NCBI GenBank assembly: GCA_026003255.1
Contig: BPGX01000007.1
Location: forward strand, 96,947-160,946
From: Bacteroidia bacterium
GTDB taxonomy: Bacteria > Bacteroidota > Bacteroidia > B-17B0 > Aurantibacillaceae
Length of the DNA stretch: 64,000 nucleotides
Reading direction: 5' to 3'
Below the pieces are notes generated by a model. It was not told the origin of the DNA, did not search any database, and saw nothing but the letters and a program-made list of their open reading frames with translations. A program made the translations under genes and the position numbers. The first letter of the stretch is position 1. Each line of letters starts with the position of its first letter. This document shows positions 10,009 to 17,676 of this stretch, in pieces.

Positions 10009-11132
10009 TGTAATCGGTAATAATAATTTAAAGAAGTATCATTAGAGAAAATATCAGGATGCAAAATACTTATCAAATCTTTTAATATCAAATGGGGCTG
10101 ACAAATACCCGATTCATAAAAATCATTATATCCATATTCATTTTGAATTTTATTGTTATTAAAACATTTTCTTTCCTGAAATGCTTTAAACAACACATAC
10201 TTTCTATTTTCTTTTTTCATTTGTTCTAACGAACAAAACTGATGTAAATGAATCCAGTAATCCGCATCCCGTGCATGTTTCAATACATATTCAAAAGAAT
10301 ATGGACGTGTATTATTATACGAATGAAATTCAAACGCATATTTTCCACCTGAATCTTTTATCAACTGCGAAATATATGAAGCATTACCAGCAATATACCA
10401 TACATCTCCATACATCACTTCCGTTAATATTTTCGGACGTTTAGAAATTGTATCTGTTAATTGTTTTAATTCCAGATACTTTTGTTCAATATCATTAAAA
10501 ATCTCTTCTGCTTTTTCATATTTGCCTGTAAAAAGCCCCATCACCTTTATCCATTCAGCCCTTGCCAATGGATGTTCTTCAAGATAATCTAAATACAACA
10601 AGTGTTGAATGGAATGTTTTTGTAACAATTGTTTTACATTTACATTTTCCCTTAAATCAGAATAAGTAACAATGAGTTGTGGTTTTATTGAAATCAATAA
10701 TTCATAATTCCATTGTAAATTTGGCATAATCTCCACAATATCTTTCTGCTTTATTTTATTGACAATTTTAGAATTTGTATAGTATTTAAAATCATCAATT
10801 GCCACAATTTTATCTATTGCATCTAACATATAAAGTTGAAACGCAGGAATAGTGCCCATAACAGCAATTCGGGTATAGGTTTTATTAATCTCATAAAAAA
10901 TGGTGTCTTTAAAGTTTTCTGTCACAAAAAAATGAGCAGAAGAATTTTTGTGCAAAATCCCAAAATGTTTGGCATATTTCACTAAAAAGTTATTATTTTT
11001 TAATGTAACATTAGAACTAAATTGAGTTTTAGAATTGCTATCCTGCGATGATTGACAGGACATTAAAATTAAAATAACAATACAAAAAACGCAATTTAAA
11101 AGCCATTTATTAAAAAACAACCTGAAAAACAT
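10005..11132 (-). CDS. ABC transporter substrate-binding lipoprotein (BtuF/FepB type)
   Basis: This 375-residue lipoprotein has the lipobox ILMSC, with the lipid-bearing Cys near residue 26. The mature protein has the two-lobed helical-backbone fold of siderophore and cobalamin binding proteins: RIAVMGTIPAFQLYMLDAID and KPQLIVTYSDLRENV in lobe one, and an interlobe helix around AEEIFNDIEQKYLELKQL. It would deliver its ligand to the adjoining permease. The start lies 23 bp inside the end of the kinase gene and the stop overlaps the permease start, so all three are tightly coupled. Iron-siderophore, heme and B12 are all possible substrates; no riboswitch was seen upstream. Confidence 0.88.
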   Translation of the reverse strand: MFFRLFFNKWLLNCVFCIVILILMSCQSSQDSNSKTQFSSNVTLKNNNFLVKYAKHFGILHKNSSAHFFVTENFKDTIFYEINKTYTRIAVMGTIPAFQLYMLDAIDKIVAIDDFKYYTNSKIVNKIKQKDIVEIMPNLQWNYELLISIKPQLIVTYSDLRENVNVKQLLQKHSIQHLLYLDYLEEHPLARAEWIKVMGLFTGKYEKAEEIFNDIEQKYLELKQLTDTISKRPKILTEVMYGDVWYIAGNASYISQLIKDSGGKYAFEFHSYNNTRPYSFEYVLKHARDADYWIHLHQFCSLEQMKKENRKYVLFKAFQERKCFNNNKIQNEYGYNDFYESGICQPHLILKDLISILHPDIFSNDTSLNYYYRLQ

Positions 11133-12051
11133 TACAATTATTTTGTGTATAAACTTTTATCGAGAAACGATGCAATTGTGCAATTTGCTTTACAAGATAA
11201 AGACCAAGCCCAGTGCCTTTAATTCCCTTTTGTTCATCAACAGGGCGTCTATAAAACAACTCAAATATCTTATCTTTATCAACATTCGTTATTAATTCAC
11301 CATCGTTCAAAATTTCCAGTATTACTTTATCATGTAATTGATATAATTTCACTTCAACAAATTTATCTGAAAACTTTACAGCGTTACTTAATAAATTATC
11401 AATCATCATTTTAATCAAAAATTCATCTCCTTTGATTTCAATATTACTCTGAATAGATGTTGAAATATATTTTTGCAATAAATAGGGCTGTATCCATTCA
11501 TTTAATCGTAAAGACAAATTTATTAATTGTAAATTCAAAGGATATTTATCTTTTGAAATCTTATTCGTAATCAACAAATGATCAATCAATGTATTTAATC
11601 GTTTTACTTCATTTAATGAAACAGAAATTAATTGTTGTTTATACGAATCATTTAAATTGCTATTTTGTTGAATAGTTTGTAAATTCAATTGAATAACACT
11701 CAATGGCGTTTTAAGTTCGTGCGGCAATGAAAGCAAAAAATGCATCTGCCGTTCATTCATCAAACGCTCGTTTTCATACGCTTTCATAACCTTATAGAAA
11801 CCAAACAAAATTAAAATTAAAAACACCGTCCCCTCCCCTACTACCATTATTATTTTCATTCGTTGTTCCTTTTTTAATTTTTGCTCAATCTCTTGAAAAC
11901 GCCTGCTGTCCGCTATGTTCAAGGCATTTAAATACTTCTCTTTTTCAATATTTTCGTGATGCAATTTAACAAGCAAAATCTCCCACCATAAAAACTGAAA
12001 TATCACATATCCAAACAAAAAATATAATATATGTTTTTTATTCCACTTCAT
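11110..12051 (-). CDS. Sensor histidine kinase with a very short periplasmic loop
   Basis: This 313-residue membrane kinase has TM1 at about 8-28 and TM2 at about 67-87. Only about 38 charged, probably coiled residues lie between them. The H-box LPHELKTPLSVIQ (about residues 108-120) carries the phospho-accepting His. The N-box DNLLSNAVKFSD and the G-box GTGLGLYLVKQIA complete a standard HisKA/HATPase_c unit. There is no room for a classical ligand-binding domain and no response regulator beside it. The 3' end overlaps the substrate-binding gene by 23 bp. I infer that the kinase senses the transporter or its loaded binding protein. The partner regulator is unknown. Confidence 0.9.
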   Translation of the reverse strand: MKWNKKHILYFLFGYVIFQFLWWEILLVKLHHENIEKEKYLNALNIADSRRFQEIEQKLKKEQRMKIIMVVGEGTVFLILILFGFYKVMKAYENERLMNERQMHFLLSLPHELKTPLSVIQLNLQTIQQNSNLNDSYKQQLISVSLNEVKRLNTLIDHLLITNKISKDKYPLNLQLINLSLRLNEWIQPYLLQKYISTSIQSNIEIKGDEFLIKMMIDNLLSNAVKFSDKFVEVKLYQLHDKVILEILNDGELITNVDKDKIFELFYRRPVDEQKGIKGTGLGLYLVKQIAQLHRFSIKVYTQNNCNVFQVVF

Positions 12052-12128
12052 CTACTTGCGTAAAGTTAAGTAAATTAAGAGAAGATTGTTGGAATAAAAT
12101 AAAACTTATTTAGATAAAATTTTTTAAT

Positions 12129-12965
12129 CTAATTAAGCCATTGCTTGAAATGCAAAAAAATATCTATTACAGGAATAGCTATATACCACGCATCAAATCT
12201 ATCTAAAATACCTCCATGTCCAGGAAGTAAATTTCCACTGTCCTTTACATTTGCTAAACGTTTTACTTTGGATTCAATTAAATCACCTATCGTTCCAAAT
12301 ATCCCAACAATCATACTGATAACAACTACATCCACAATCGTCCAATAATTATAATCCGATAAAAAAAATTGAAACATTAAAACGGCTACAACGATTGAAA
12401 ACACAACTCCTCCAACAAAACCTTCAACTGACTTCTTTGGCGATACTTCTGGCATTAATTTATGCTTACCAAATAGCATCCCAGTAAAATACGCAAATGT
12501 ATCATTCGCCCAAATCATCAATACAATAGACAATGGAAAATAAAAAATATAGTTTTTTTGAAACGAAAAATAAAACACATTCAAACTACTCATCAAAAAA
12601 ATCAAAATATACAACAACATAAAAAATTCTGATAATGCTTTTGAAAATTCTTTTTTGAATAAAAACTCAATAAATAAACTTATCCCTAAAAAATTCAGTA
12701 CATAAAAATACATCCTTTGCCCATCCATCAAATTATCAAATACAGGATATAAAATCAACAACACTGAAACAAAATACTTTAAATATAAATACGATTTATC
12801 AAAACTAAAATTAGCACCTTTAAAAAGTTGTTTTAATTCTAAAATTCCTCCCGTTGAAATAATTAATAATAGCAACAAAAAACTATAAAATGAGTAATAA
12901 ATTAAACACAATAAAACAGCAGCAAAAAATAAAGCAGTAACACTTCTTTTCGGTAAATCCTTCAT
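12129..12965 (-). CDS. cdsA: Phosphatidate cytidylyltransferase
   Basis: CdsA makes CDP-diacylglycerol from phosphatidate and CTP at the inner membrane and is the branch point to all phospholipids. The 278 residues include about seven or eight membrane helices. The family signature SKVKRLANVKDSGNLLPGHG, followed by GILDRFD, is complete near the C-terminus (about residues 230-256). The length is typical. It is the last gene of the leftward run tatA-gatA-purB-two small genes-cdsA, 6 bp after its neighbour. Confidence 0.96.
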   Translation of the reverse strand: MKDLPKRSVTALFFAAVLLCLIYYSFYSFLLLLLIISTGGILELKQLFKGANFSFDKSYLYLKYFVSVLLILYPVFDNLMDGQRMYFYVLNFLGISLFIEFLFKKEFSKALSEFFMLLYILIFLMSSLNVFYFSFQKNYIFYFPLSIVLMIWANDTFAYFTGMLFGKHKLMPEVSPKKSVEGFVGGVVFSIVVAVLMFQFFLSDYNYWTIVDVVVISMIVGIFGTIGDLIESKVKRLANVKDSGNLLPGHGGILDRFDAWYIAIPVIDIFLHFKQWLN

Positions 12966-12971
12966 TCTAAT

Positions 12972-13433
12972 TTATTGAAGTATGTGTTGTAACCAACTTT
13001 CAGAAAATTTTCTGGCAAACTTATCCCACTCTGATGAATGATTAATGGATGTATCGTAAATAATAGTATTTTCATTAATCACACCTTTTTGTATCAATTC
13101 ATCTATTTTATCTAATGACTCTACCTTCAATTCACCATTATTTTCATATACCACTAATTGTCTATTCAACAAATTGATATTAAACTCTTTCTCTAATTTT
13201 TGAATAAAATGAAATAACTTATCAGTAGCACAACCACCAATAGGATTAAACGATTCATCGTTCTTAAAAATCAATAAACGATTCTTAAACAATTCAAACG
13301 ACGCTTTTAATGGAGCATCGTGCGAAGTCCATTGATGAATAAAATCTAAACACGCTTTTTTAATAGATTCTAATTGACCTTCAGAAACTTGTTGTTCTAT
13401 AATAAATATCCATATCTTTTGATTATTACTCAT
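12972..13433 (-). CDS. Conserved Bacteroidota protein, database name 'ABC transporter ATPase' without ATPase motifs
   Basis: From memory, this 153-residue soluble protein resembles a short family found across Bacteroidota and often labelled ABC transporter ATPase. The features I recognise are KIWIFIIEQQVSEGQLESIK near the start, FIHQWTSHDAPLKASFELFK (about 32-51) and the GGCATDKLFHFIQKLEKEF region. I see no Walker A, Walker B or ABC signature, so the common name is not supported by the sequence. There is one conserved-looking Cys in the GGC motif (about residue 70). It lies 6 bp upstream of cdsA and 3 bp downstream of another small gene, so it is part of the same operon. Its real function is unknown. 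Confidence 0.75.
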   Translation of the reverse strand: MSNNQKIWIFIIEQQVSEGQLESIKKACLDFIHQWTSHDAPLKASFELFKNRLLIFKNDESFNPIGGCATDKLFHFIQKLEKEFNINLLNRQLVVYENNGELKVESLDKIDELIQKGVINENTIIYDTSINHSSEWDKFARKFSESWLQHILQ

Positions 13434-13436
13434 AGA

Positions 13437-13700
13437 TTAAAAATTTTTGAGATTAAATTTTTTGTCATTTAATATCACAGCACTATCTCCCGTTGCCTTT
13501 ATTAGAAATAATCCTTTATCAATAGCGTATTTTATTGTTTTTATCTCTCCTCTTATAAATGCCACTGTTCCAATAATAACATGTTTTTTCAAAGCCAGAA
13601 AAACATCTTTAATTTTATTAATTTCTCCCTGAAATAACTCAATTCTATAATCGTTCGTTTGTATTTGTTTTTTCATTTTTTTCAACTCTTTTAGTTTCAT
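13437..13700 (-). CDS. Small protein of unknown function
   Basis: This 87-residue protein is basic and begins with a Lys-rich helix. Its second half (RGEIKTIKYAIDKGLFLIKATGDSAVIL) vaguely recalls the C-terminal tails of some PD-(D/E)XK-related proteins; this is a weak visual resemblance, not an assignment. Without their catalytic core it could be a remnant. A purine-rich GAAGAAGG immediately precedes the ATG at 13700. It sits between purB (38 bp away) and the next gene (3 bp away) in a compact leftward operon, which favours a real gene. Confidence 0.55.
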   Translation of the reverse strand: MKLKELKKMKKQIQTNDYRIELFQGEINKIKDVFLALKKHVIIGTVAFIRGEIKTIKYAIDKGLFLIKATGDSAVILNDKKFNLKNF

Positions 13701-13738
13701 CCTTCTTCAAAATCTTTGCTATTTTATCCTTCAGATTT

Positions 13739-15091
13739 TCAAAACTCTCTACTCTTCCCGATATAATTCAATGGCGTAATTTGTTTCAACTCATCTTTTA
13801 CACTATCAGAAACCTCTAATCCATCAATAAACTGATGTATCCTATCTTTTGTAATTTCACTATTCCCTCTTGTCAATGCTTTTAATGCTTCATAAGGATT
13901 CGGAAAACGCTCTCTTCTCAAAATAGTTTGAATCGCTTCTGCAACTACCTGCCAATTATTTTCTAAATCTTTTTGAATCTGCTCTGTATTGGGTTCTATT
14001 TTACTCATTCCTTTTAATATACTCTGAAAACTCAACAAGGTATGAGCAAAAGGCATGCCAATATTTCGAATCACTGTACTATCCGTTAAATCTCTTTGCC
14101 AACGTGAAATAGGCAGTTTTTCAGATAAAAATCCAAATATAGCATTCGCATATTTCAGATTACCCTCCGCATTTTCAAAATCAATCGGATTGACCTTGTG
14201 TGGCATAGCCGAAGAACCTACCTCATTAGCATTTACTTTTTGCTTAAAATAATTGATACTAATATACAACCATACATCCACACAAAAATCTACTAATATA
14301 GTATTTATCCTCCTGCACGCATCCAATAATGCGGACAAATAATCATAATTTTCAATCTGTGTAGTATACTCATATCTTTCTAAACCCAAAGAAGCCACAA
14401 ACGCATTCGCAAACTTTATCCAATCTACTTCAGGATATGCCACATAATGTGCATTTAAATTACCCGTTGCACCTCCAAATTTGGCTTTAATTGGAATATT
14501 CCTCAACAAATCCAATTGATTTTTCAACCGATACACATACACATACATTTCTTTTCCAAGCGTAGTAGGGCTTGCGGGCTGTCCGTGTGTTCTCGCAAGC
14601 ATTGAAATCCCTTTGTTGTTACGTGCAAAAAATTCAACAGCATCAATCAGTTTTTCTATTAATGGCAAATATTCTTCATTAATAAAGTTCTTTACAGACA
14701 ATGGAATTGCCGTATTGTTTATATCTTGCGAAGTAAGCCCAAAATGAACAAATTCTTTAATATCAGAAAGTTGAAGTTCATCTAACTTCTCTTTTACAAA
14801 ATACTCCACTGCTTTAACATCGTGATTAATCGTTCTTTCAATGGTCTTAATTCTTTGAGCATCTTCTAACGAAAAATTCTCGCAAATATTCATCAATGCT
14901 TTTATCTGTCCTTCTCCCAATTCAGGAAAATTCTTCAAAGACAATTTTGAAAGTGCTATCAAATAACGAATTTCAACCTCCACTCGATATTTCATCAATG
15001 CAAACTCCGAAAAATAATTACTCAGGGATTGCAATTTCTCATAATATCTTCCATCAATCGGGGAAATGCTTAATAAGGTATCAATTTGCAT
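13739..15091 (-). CDS. purB: Adenylosuccinate lyase
   Basis: PurB catalyses two purine steps: SAICAR to AICAR, and adenylosuccinate to AMP, each with release of fumarate. The 450-residue length is normal. The fumarase/aspartase superfamily signature GSSAMPHKVNPIDFENAEGN carries the catalytic serine loop. The general catalytic His lies in ARTHGQPASPTTLGKE and another active-site segment is GLTSQDINNTA. The gene starts 5 bp after the gatA stop, so it is cotranscribed with it. Confidence 0.97.
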   Translation of the reverse strand: MQIDTLLSISPIDGRYYEKLQSLSNYFSEFALMKYRVEVEIRYLIALSKLSLKNFPELGEGQIKALMNICENFSLEDAQRIKTIERTINHDVKAVEYFVKEKLDELQLSDIKEFVHFGLTSQDINNTAIPLSVKNFINEEYLPLIEKLIDAVEFFARNNKGISMLARTHGQPASPTTLGKEMYVYVYRLKNQLDLLRNIPIKAKFGGATGNLNAHYVAYPEVDWIKFANAFVASLGLERYEYTTQIENYDYLSALLDACRRINTILVDFCVDVWLYISINYFKQKVNANEVGSSAMPHKVNPIDFENAEGNLKYANAIFGFLSEKLPISRWQRDLTDSTVIRNIGMPFAHTLLSFQSILKGMSKIEPNTEQIQKDLENNWQVVAEAIQTILRRERFPNPYEALKALTRGNSEITKDRIHQFIDGLEVSDSVKDELKQITPLNYIGKSREF

Positions 15092-15096
15092 AATTT

Positions 15097-16533
15097 TTAT
15101 TTAATAACAGACGAGATACACTGCGATACAGCAAACAATTTACTTTCTTCAAAACTATTAGTTAATACCTGAAGACCATAAGGCAATTGATTTTCTTTTG
15201 ATTGTCCTAAAGGTATGGAAATCGCTGGAATACCAACCAGATTGGCTAATACCGTGTAAATATCTTCTAAATATAATTTTAATGGGTCATCGGACTTTTG
15301 TCCAATCTTAAATGCAGTAGAGGGCGTAGTAGGCATTAATATCGCATCATAATTTTTAAATATTTCTTTAATCGTATCGTGTAAAACTCTCCTTACTTTT
15401 TGTGCCTTTGTATAATAGGCATCGTAATATCCAACACTCAAAACAAACGTCCCTAATAATATTCTTCGTTTCACTTCAGCACCAAATCCAATACTTCTGG
15501 TTTTCTTATACATCTCTTCTAAATCTTTGGCATCTGGATACCTATAACCATATCTTACGCCATCATATCTGGATAAATTAGAAGATGCCTCGGCAGTAGT
15601 CAAAACATAATATGCTGGAATAAGATATTTCAAATACTTAAAATGAACAGGTTCTACCGTATGTCCTTCATTTTTTAGTTTTTCAATAGTTTGATGAATA
15701 CTTTGTTTTATTTCTGGATGCAAACCATCAGAATCAATAATTTCAGGAAAATATACTATCCTAAATTTCTTTGTGGCTAATTCATTCATCTCTGAAACAT
15801 AATCAGGCACAGGTATTTCAGCACAGGTAGCATCAAAATCATCAGCACCTGCTATGATTGATAAAATACGAGCCGCATCGGAAATAGTATAAGTAAAAGT
15901 ACCAATCTGGTCAAATGAAGATGCATACGCAATCAAACCCCATCGTGATATTCTTCCATACGTGGGTTTTAATCCCACAACACCACAAAAAGAAGCCGGC
16001 TGTCTTACAGAACCACCAGTATCTGAACCTAATGATGCCATACACAAACCCGCCGCTAAAGAAGCAGCAGAACCTCCCGAAGAACCTCCCGCCACATATT
16101 CCTCATTCAATGGATTCTTCACTATTCCATACGCCGAATTCTCATTACTACTTCCCATTGCAAATTCATCACAATTCGTTCTACCAATAATAATAGCCCC
16201 AGCATCAATTAACCGTTGCACCGCCGTAGCCGTATAAGTAGAACGAAAACCTTTCAATATCTTTGAAGCAGCAGTACATTCAAAACCCTTAAAACACAAA
16301 TTATCTTTAATAGACACAATAAGTCCAGATAATGGTTTTAATACACCTTTTGCGATTTCTTCATCCATCTTTTGAGCCCGTTCTATCGCATAGTTTTCAA
16401 ATACTTCAAGAAAGATATTTAAATGATTCTTTTCTTTAATTCTTTGAATATAGTCCTGCACTAAATCCGCACATGTAACTTTTTTGTCTTTAAAATCCTT
16501 ATGTAATTGTTCAATGTCCTTGTATTGATACAT
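15097..16533 (-). CDS. gatA: Asp-tRNA(Asn)/Glu-tRNA(Gln) amidotransferase subunit A
   Basis: GatA is the amidase subunit of GatCAB. It frees ammonia from glutamine to convert Glu-tRNA(Gln), and often Asp-tRNA(Asn), to the amidated form. The 478-residue protein shows the complete Ser-cisSer-Lys triad: Lys76 in VSIKDNL, cis-Ser151 in GGSSGGSAAS and the nucleophile Ser175 in DTGGSVRQP. I use ATG 16533 rather than the longer frame to 16605, because that would extend 38 bp into tatA and add a non-homologous leader. No gatB or gatC lies in the window. The gene follows tatA by 34 bp. Confidence 0.96.
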   Translation of the reverse strand: MYQYKDIEQLHKDFKDKKVTCADLVQDYIQRIKEKNHLNIFLEVFENYAIERAQKMDEEIAKGVLKPLSGLIVSIKDNLCFKGFECTAASKILKGFRSTYTATAVQRLIDAGAIIIGRTNCDEFAMGSSNENSAYGIVKNPLNEEYVAGGSSGGSAASLAAGLCMASLGSDTGGSVRQPASFCGVVGLKPTYGRISRWGLIAYASSFDQIGTFTYTISDAARILSIIAGADDFDATCAEIPVPDYVSEMNELATKKFRIVYFPEIIDSDGLHPEIKQSIHQTIEKLKNEGHTVEPVHFKYLKYLIPAYYVLTTAEASSNLSRYDGVRYGYRYPDAKDLEEMYKKTRSIGFGAEVKRRILLGTFVLSVGYYDAYYTKAQKVRRVLHDTIKEIFKNYDAILMPTTPSTAFKIGQKSDDPLKLYLEDIYTVLANLVGIPAISIPLGQSKENQLPYGLQVLTNSFEESKLFAVSQCISSVIK

Positions 16534-16567
16534 ATACTTAATTTGCTTTCTCAAAAGGATACAGAAA

Positions 16568-16753
16568 TTATTGTCCTTCCTCTTTATTCTCCCCTTTTGC
16601 AGCATCTTTAAATTCCTTTACGCCTCTACCAAGACCACGCATCAATTCAGGAATTTTTTTACCGCCAAACAATAATAAAATAATAAGAAGAATAACAATG
16701 ATTTCAGGAGCACCTAATCCACCTAAAAAACCCAATACCAATAAATTTTCCAT
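16568..16753 (-). CDS. tatA: Sec-independent translocase protein TatA/E
   Basis: This 61-residue pore component of the twin-arginine translocase exports folded proteins. It has the family layout: a short N-terminal membrane helix ([15 protein letters not shown]), the hinge [20 protein letters not shown], an amphipathic helix and a charged tail. The start is ATG 16753; the longer frame to 16822 would add 23 residues before the membrane helix and is unlikely. It heads the leftward run into gatA. A probable Tat substrate, the metallophosphatase at 51562, is in this window. tatB and tatC are not seen. Confidence 0.95.
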   Translation of the reverse strand: MENLLVLGFLGGLGAPEIIVILLIILLLFGGKKIPELMRGLGRGVKEFKDAAKGENKEEGQ

Positions 16754-16854
16754 TTTTTTAATTTTTGAACTGCAAATGTCGTAAAAATTTAGATAATTAT
16801 TAATGTAAATGAAATTTTTCAACTAATTACGAGTTTTAGGTAGAAAAAATCCTA

Positions 16855-16885
16855 TTGAATTACAATAAATAATTTTGTAGTTTTG
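16855..16885 (+). promoter_or_regulatory. Predicted promoter of the LytTR regulator gene
   Basis: TTG (16855-16857), exactly 20 bases, then TAGTTTTG (16878-16885) matches the Bacteroidota housekeeping promoter pattern. The ATG follows 18 bp later, giving a very short leader. The region is the divergent gap between tatA and this operon. Confidence 0.55.
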
Positions 16886-16903
16886 TTTGAAAATAAATGG
16901 CTT

Positions 16904-17656
16904 ATGAATAAAATACGAACCATCATAATTGATGATGAAAAGAAAAGCAGAGATAACACCCGTTTAATGTTGACAAAATATTTTTCAGAAATTGAGATTG
17001 TTGGAGAAGCAGAAAATGGTATTGAAGGAAGAAAGTTAATCAACGAATTGCATCCAGATTTAGTTTTTTTGGATGTGAATATGCCTGAATTGAATGGACT
17101 TGAAATGCTGGAGAGTATTCCTGAAAAGGAAAAGAATTTTTATGTGATATTTTTGACGGCGTATGGTGACTACACCATTCAAGCCATTAGAGCAGGAGCA
17201 GTGGATTATTTAATGAAGCCCTTAATGAAAGAAGAGTTAATGCAAGCCATCAAGAGAGTGAGTAAATACATTGAAGAAAAAAAAGCATCACATCTCGCAT
17301 CTTCAAAATCAAACGATACCAAACTGATGGTTTCACATAGTAAAGGATTTACTTTAATTGATTTCAGTGAAATAATAATGTTAGAAGCAGCAGGCAATTA
17401 CACGGACTTTTACCTAACCAATGGCAGAAAAATCATATCATCCCGCACATTAAAAGATTACGAAGATATTTTAGATAAAAACCTATTCTTCAGAATAAGT
17501 AGAAGTGCCATTGTCAATTTATCACATATAAAAGAATACAATAACAATAATGAAACACTCACATTGACCGAACATCATCAAATTGGTGTATCCAAAGCCA
17601 AATGGAATGAGTTTAACGAAATTATACGGAGCAGAACAATCAATCCACATCGGTAA
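16904..17656 (+). CDS. LytTR-family response regulator
   Basis: This 250-residue DNA-binding response regulator has a receiver domain (about 1-120) with the acidic pocket IIDDE and the phospho-acceptor Asp57 in LVFLDVNMPEL; the conserved Lys is in VDYLMKPL. A LytTR DNA-binding domain (about 145-245) begins at MVSHSKGFTLIDFSEIIMLE and includes FFRISRSAIVNLSHIKEY. I chose ATG 16904 rather than the upstream TTG at 16883, since it begins directly with the first beta strand MNKIRTIIIDDE. A LytS-type kinase gene follows after 20 bp and is the obvious partner. Confidence 0.95.
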   Translation: MNKIRTIIIDDEKKSRDNTRLMLTKYFSEIEIVGEAENGIEGRKLINELHPDLVFLDVNMPELNGLEMLESIPEKEKNFYVIFLTAYGDYTIQAIRAGAVDYLMKPLMKEELMQAIKRVSKYIEEKKASHLASSKSNDTKLMVSHSKGFTLIDFSEIIMLEAAGNYTDFYLTNGRKIISSRTLKDYEDILDKNLFFRISRSAIVNLSHIKEYNNNNETLTLTEHHQIGVSKAKWNEFNEIIRSRTINPHR

Positions 17657-17676
17657 ATATTAGTTTACAAAGAATT

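Noticed and set aside
12052..12128. Cobalamin riboswitch ahead of the kinase-transporter unit
   Set aside because: The whole gap is 77 bp and AT-rich, too short and without a B12-box-like sequence.
15915..16237. Two plus-strand open frames of 91 residues
   Set aside because: Both are antisense to the catalytic region of gatA, which is fully accounted for.
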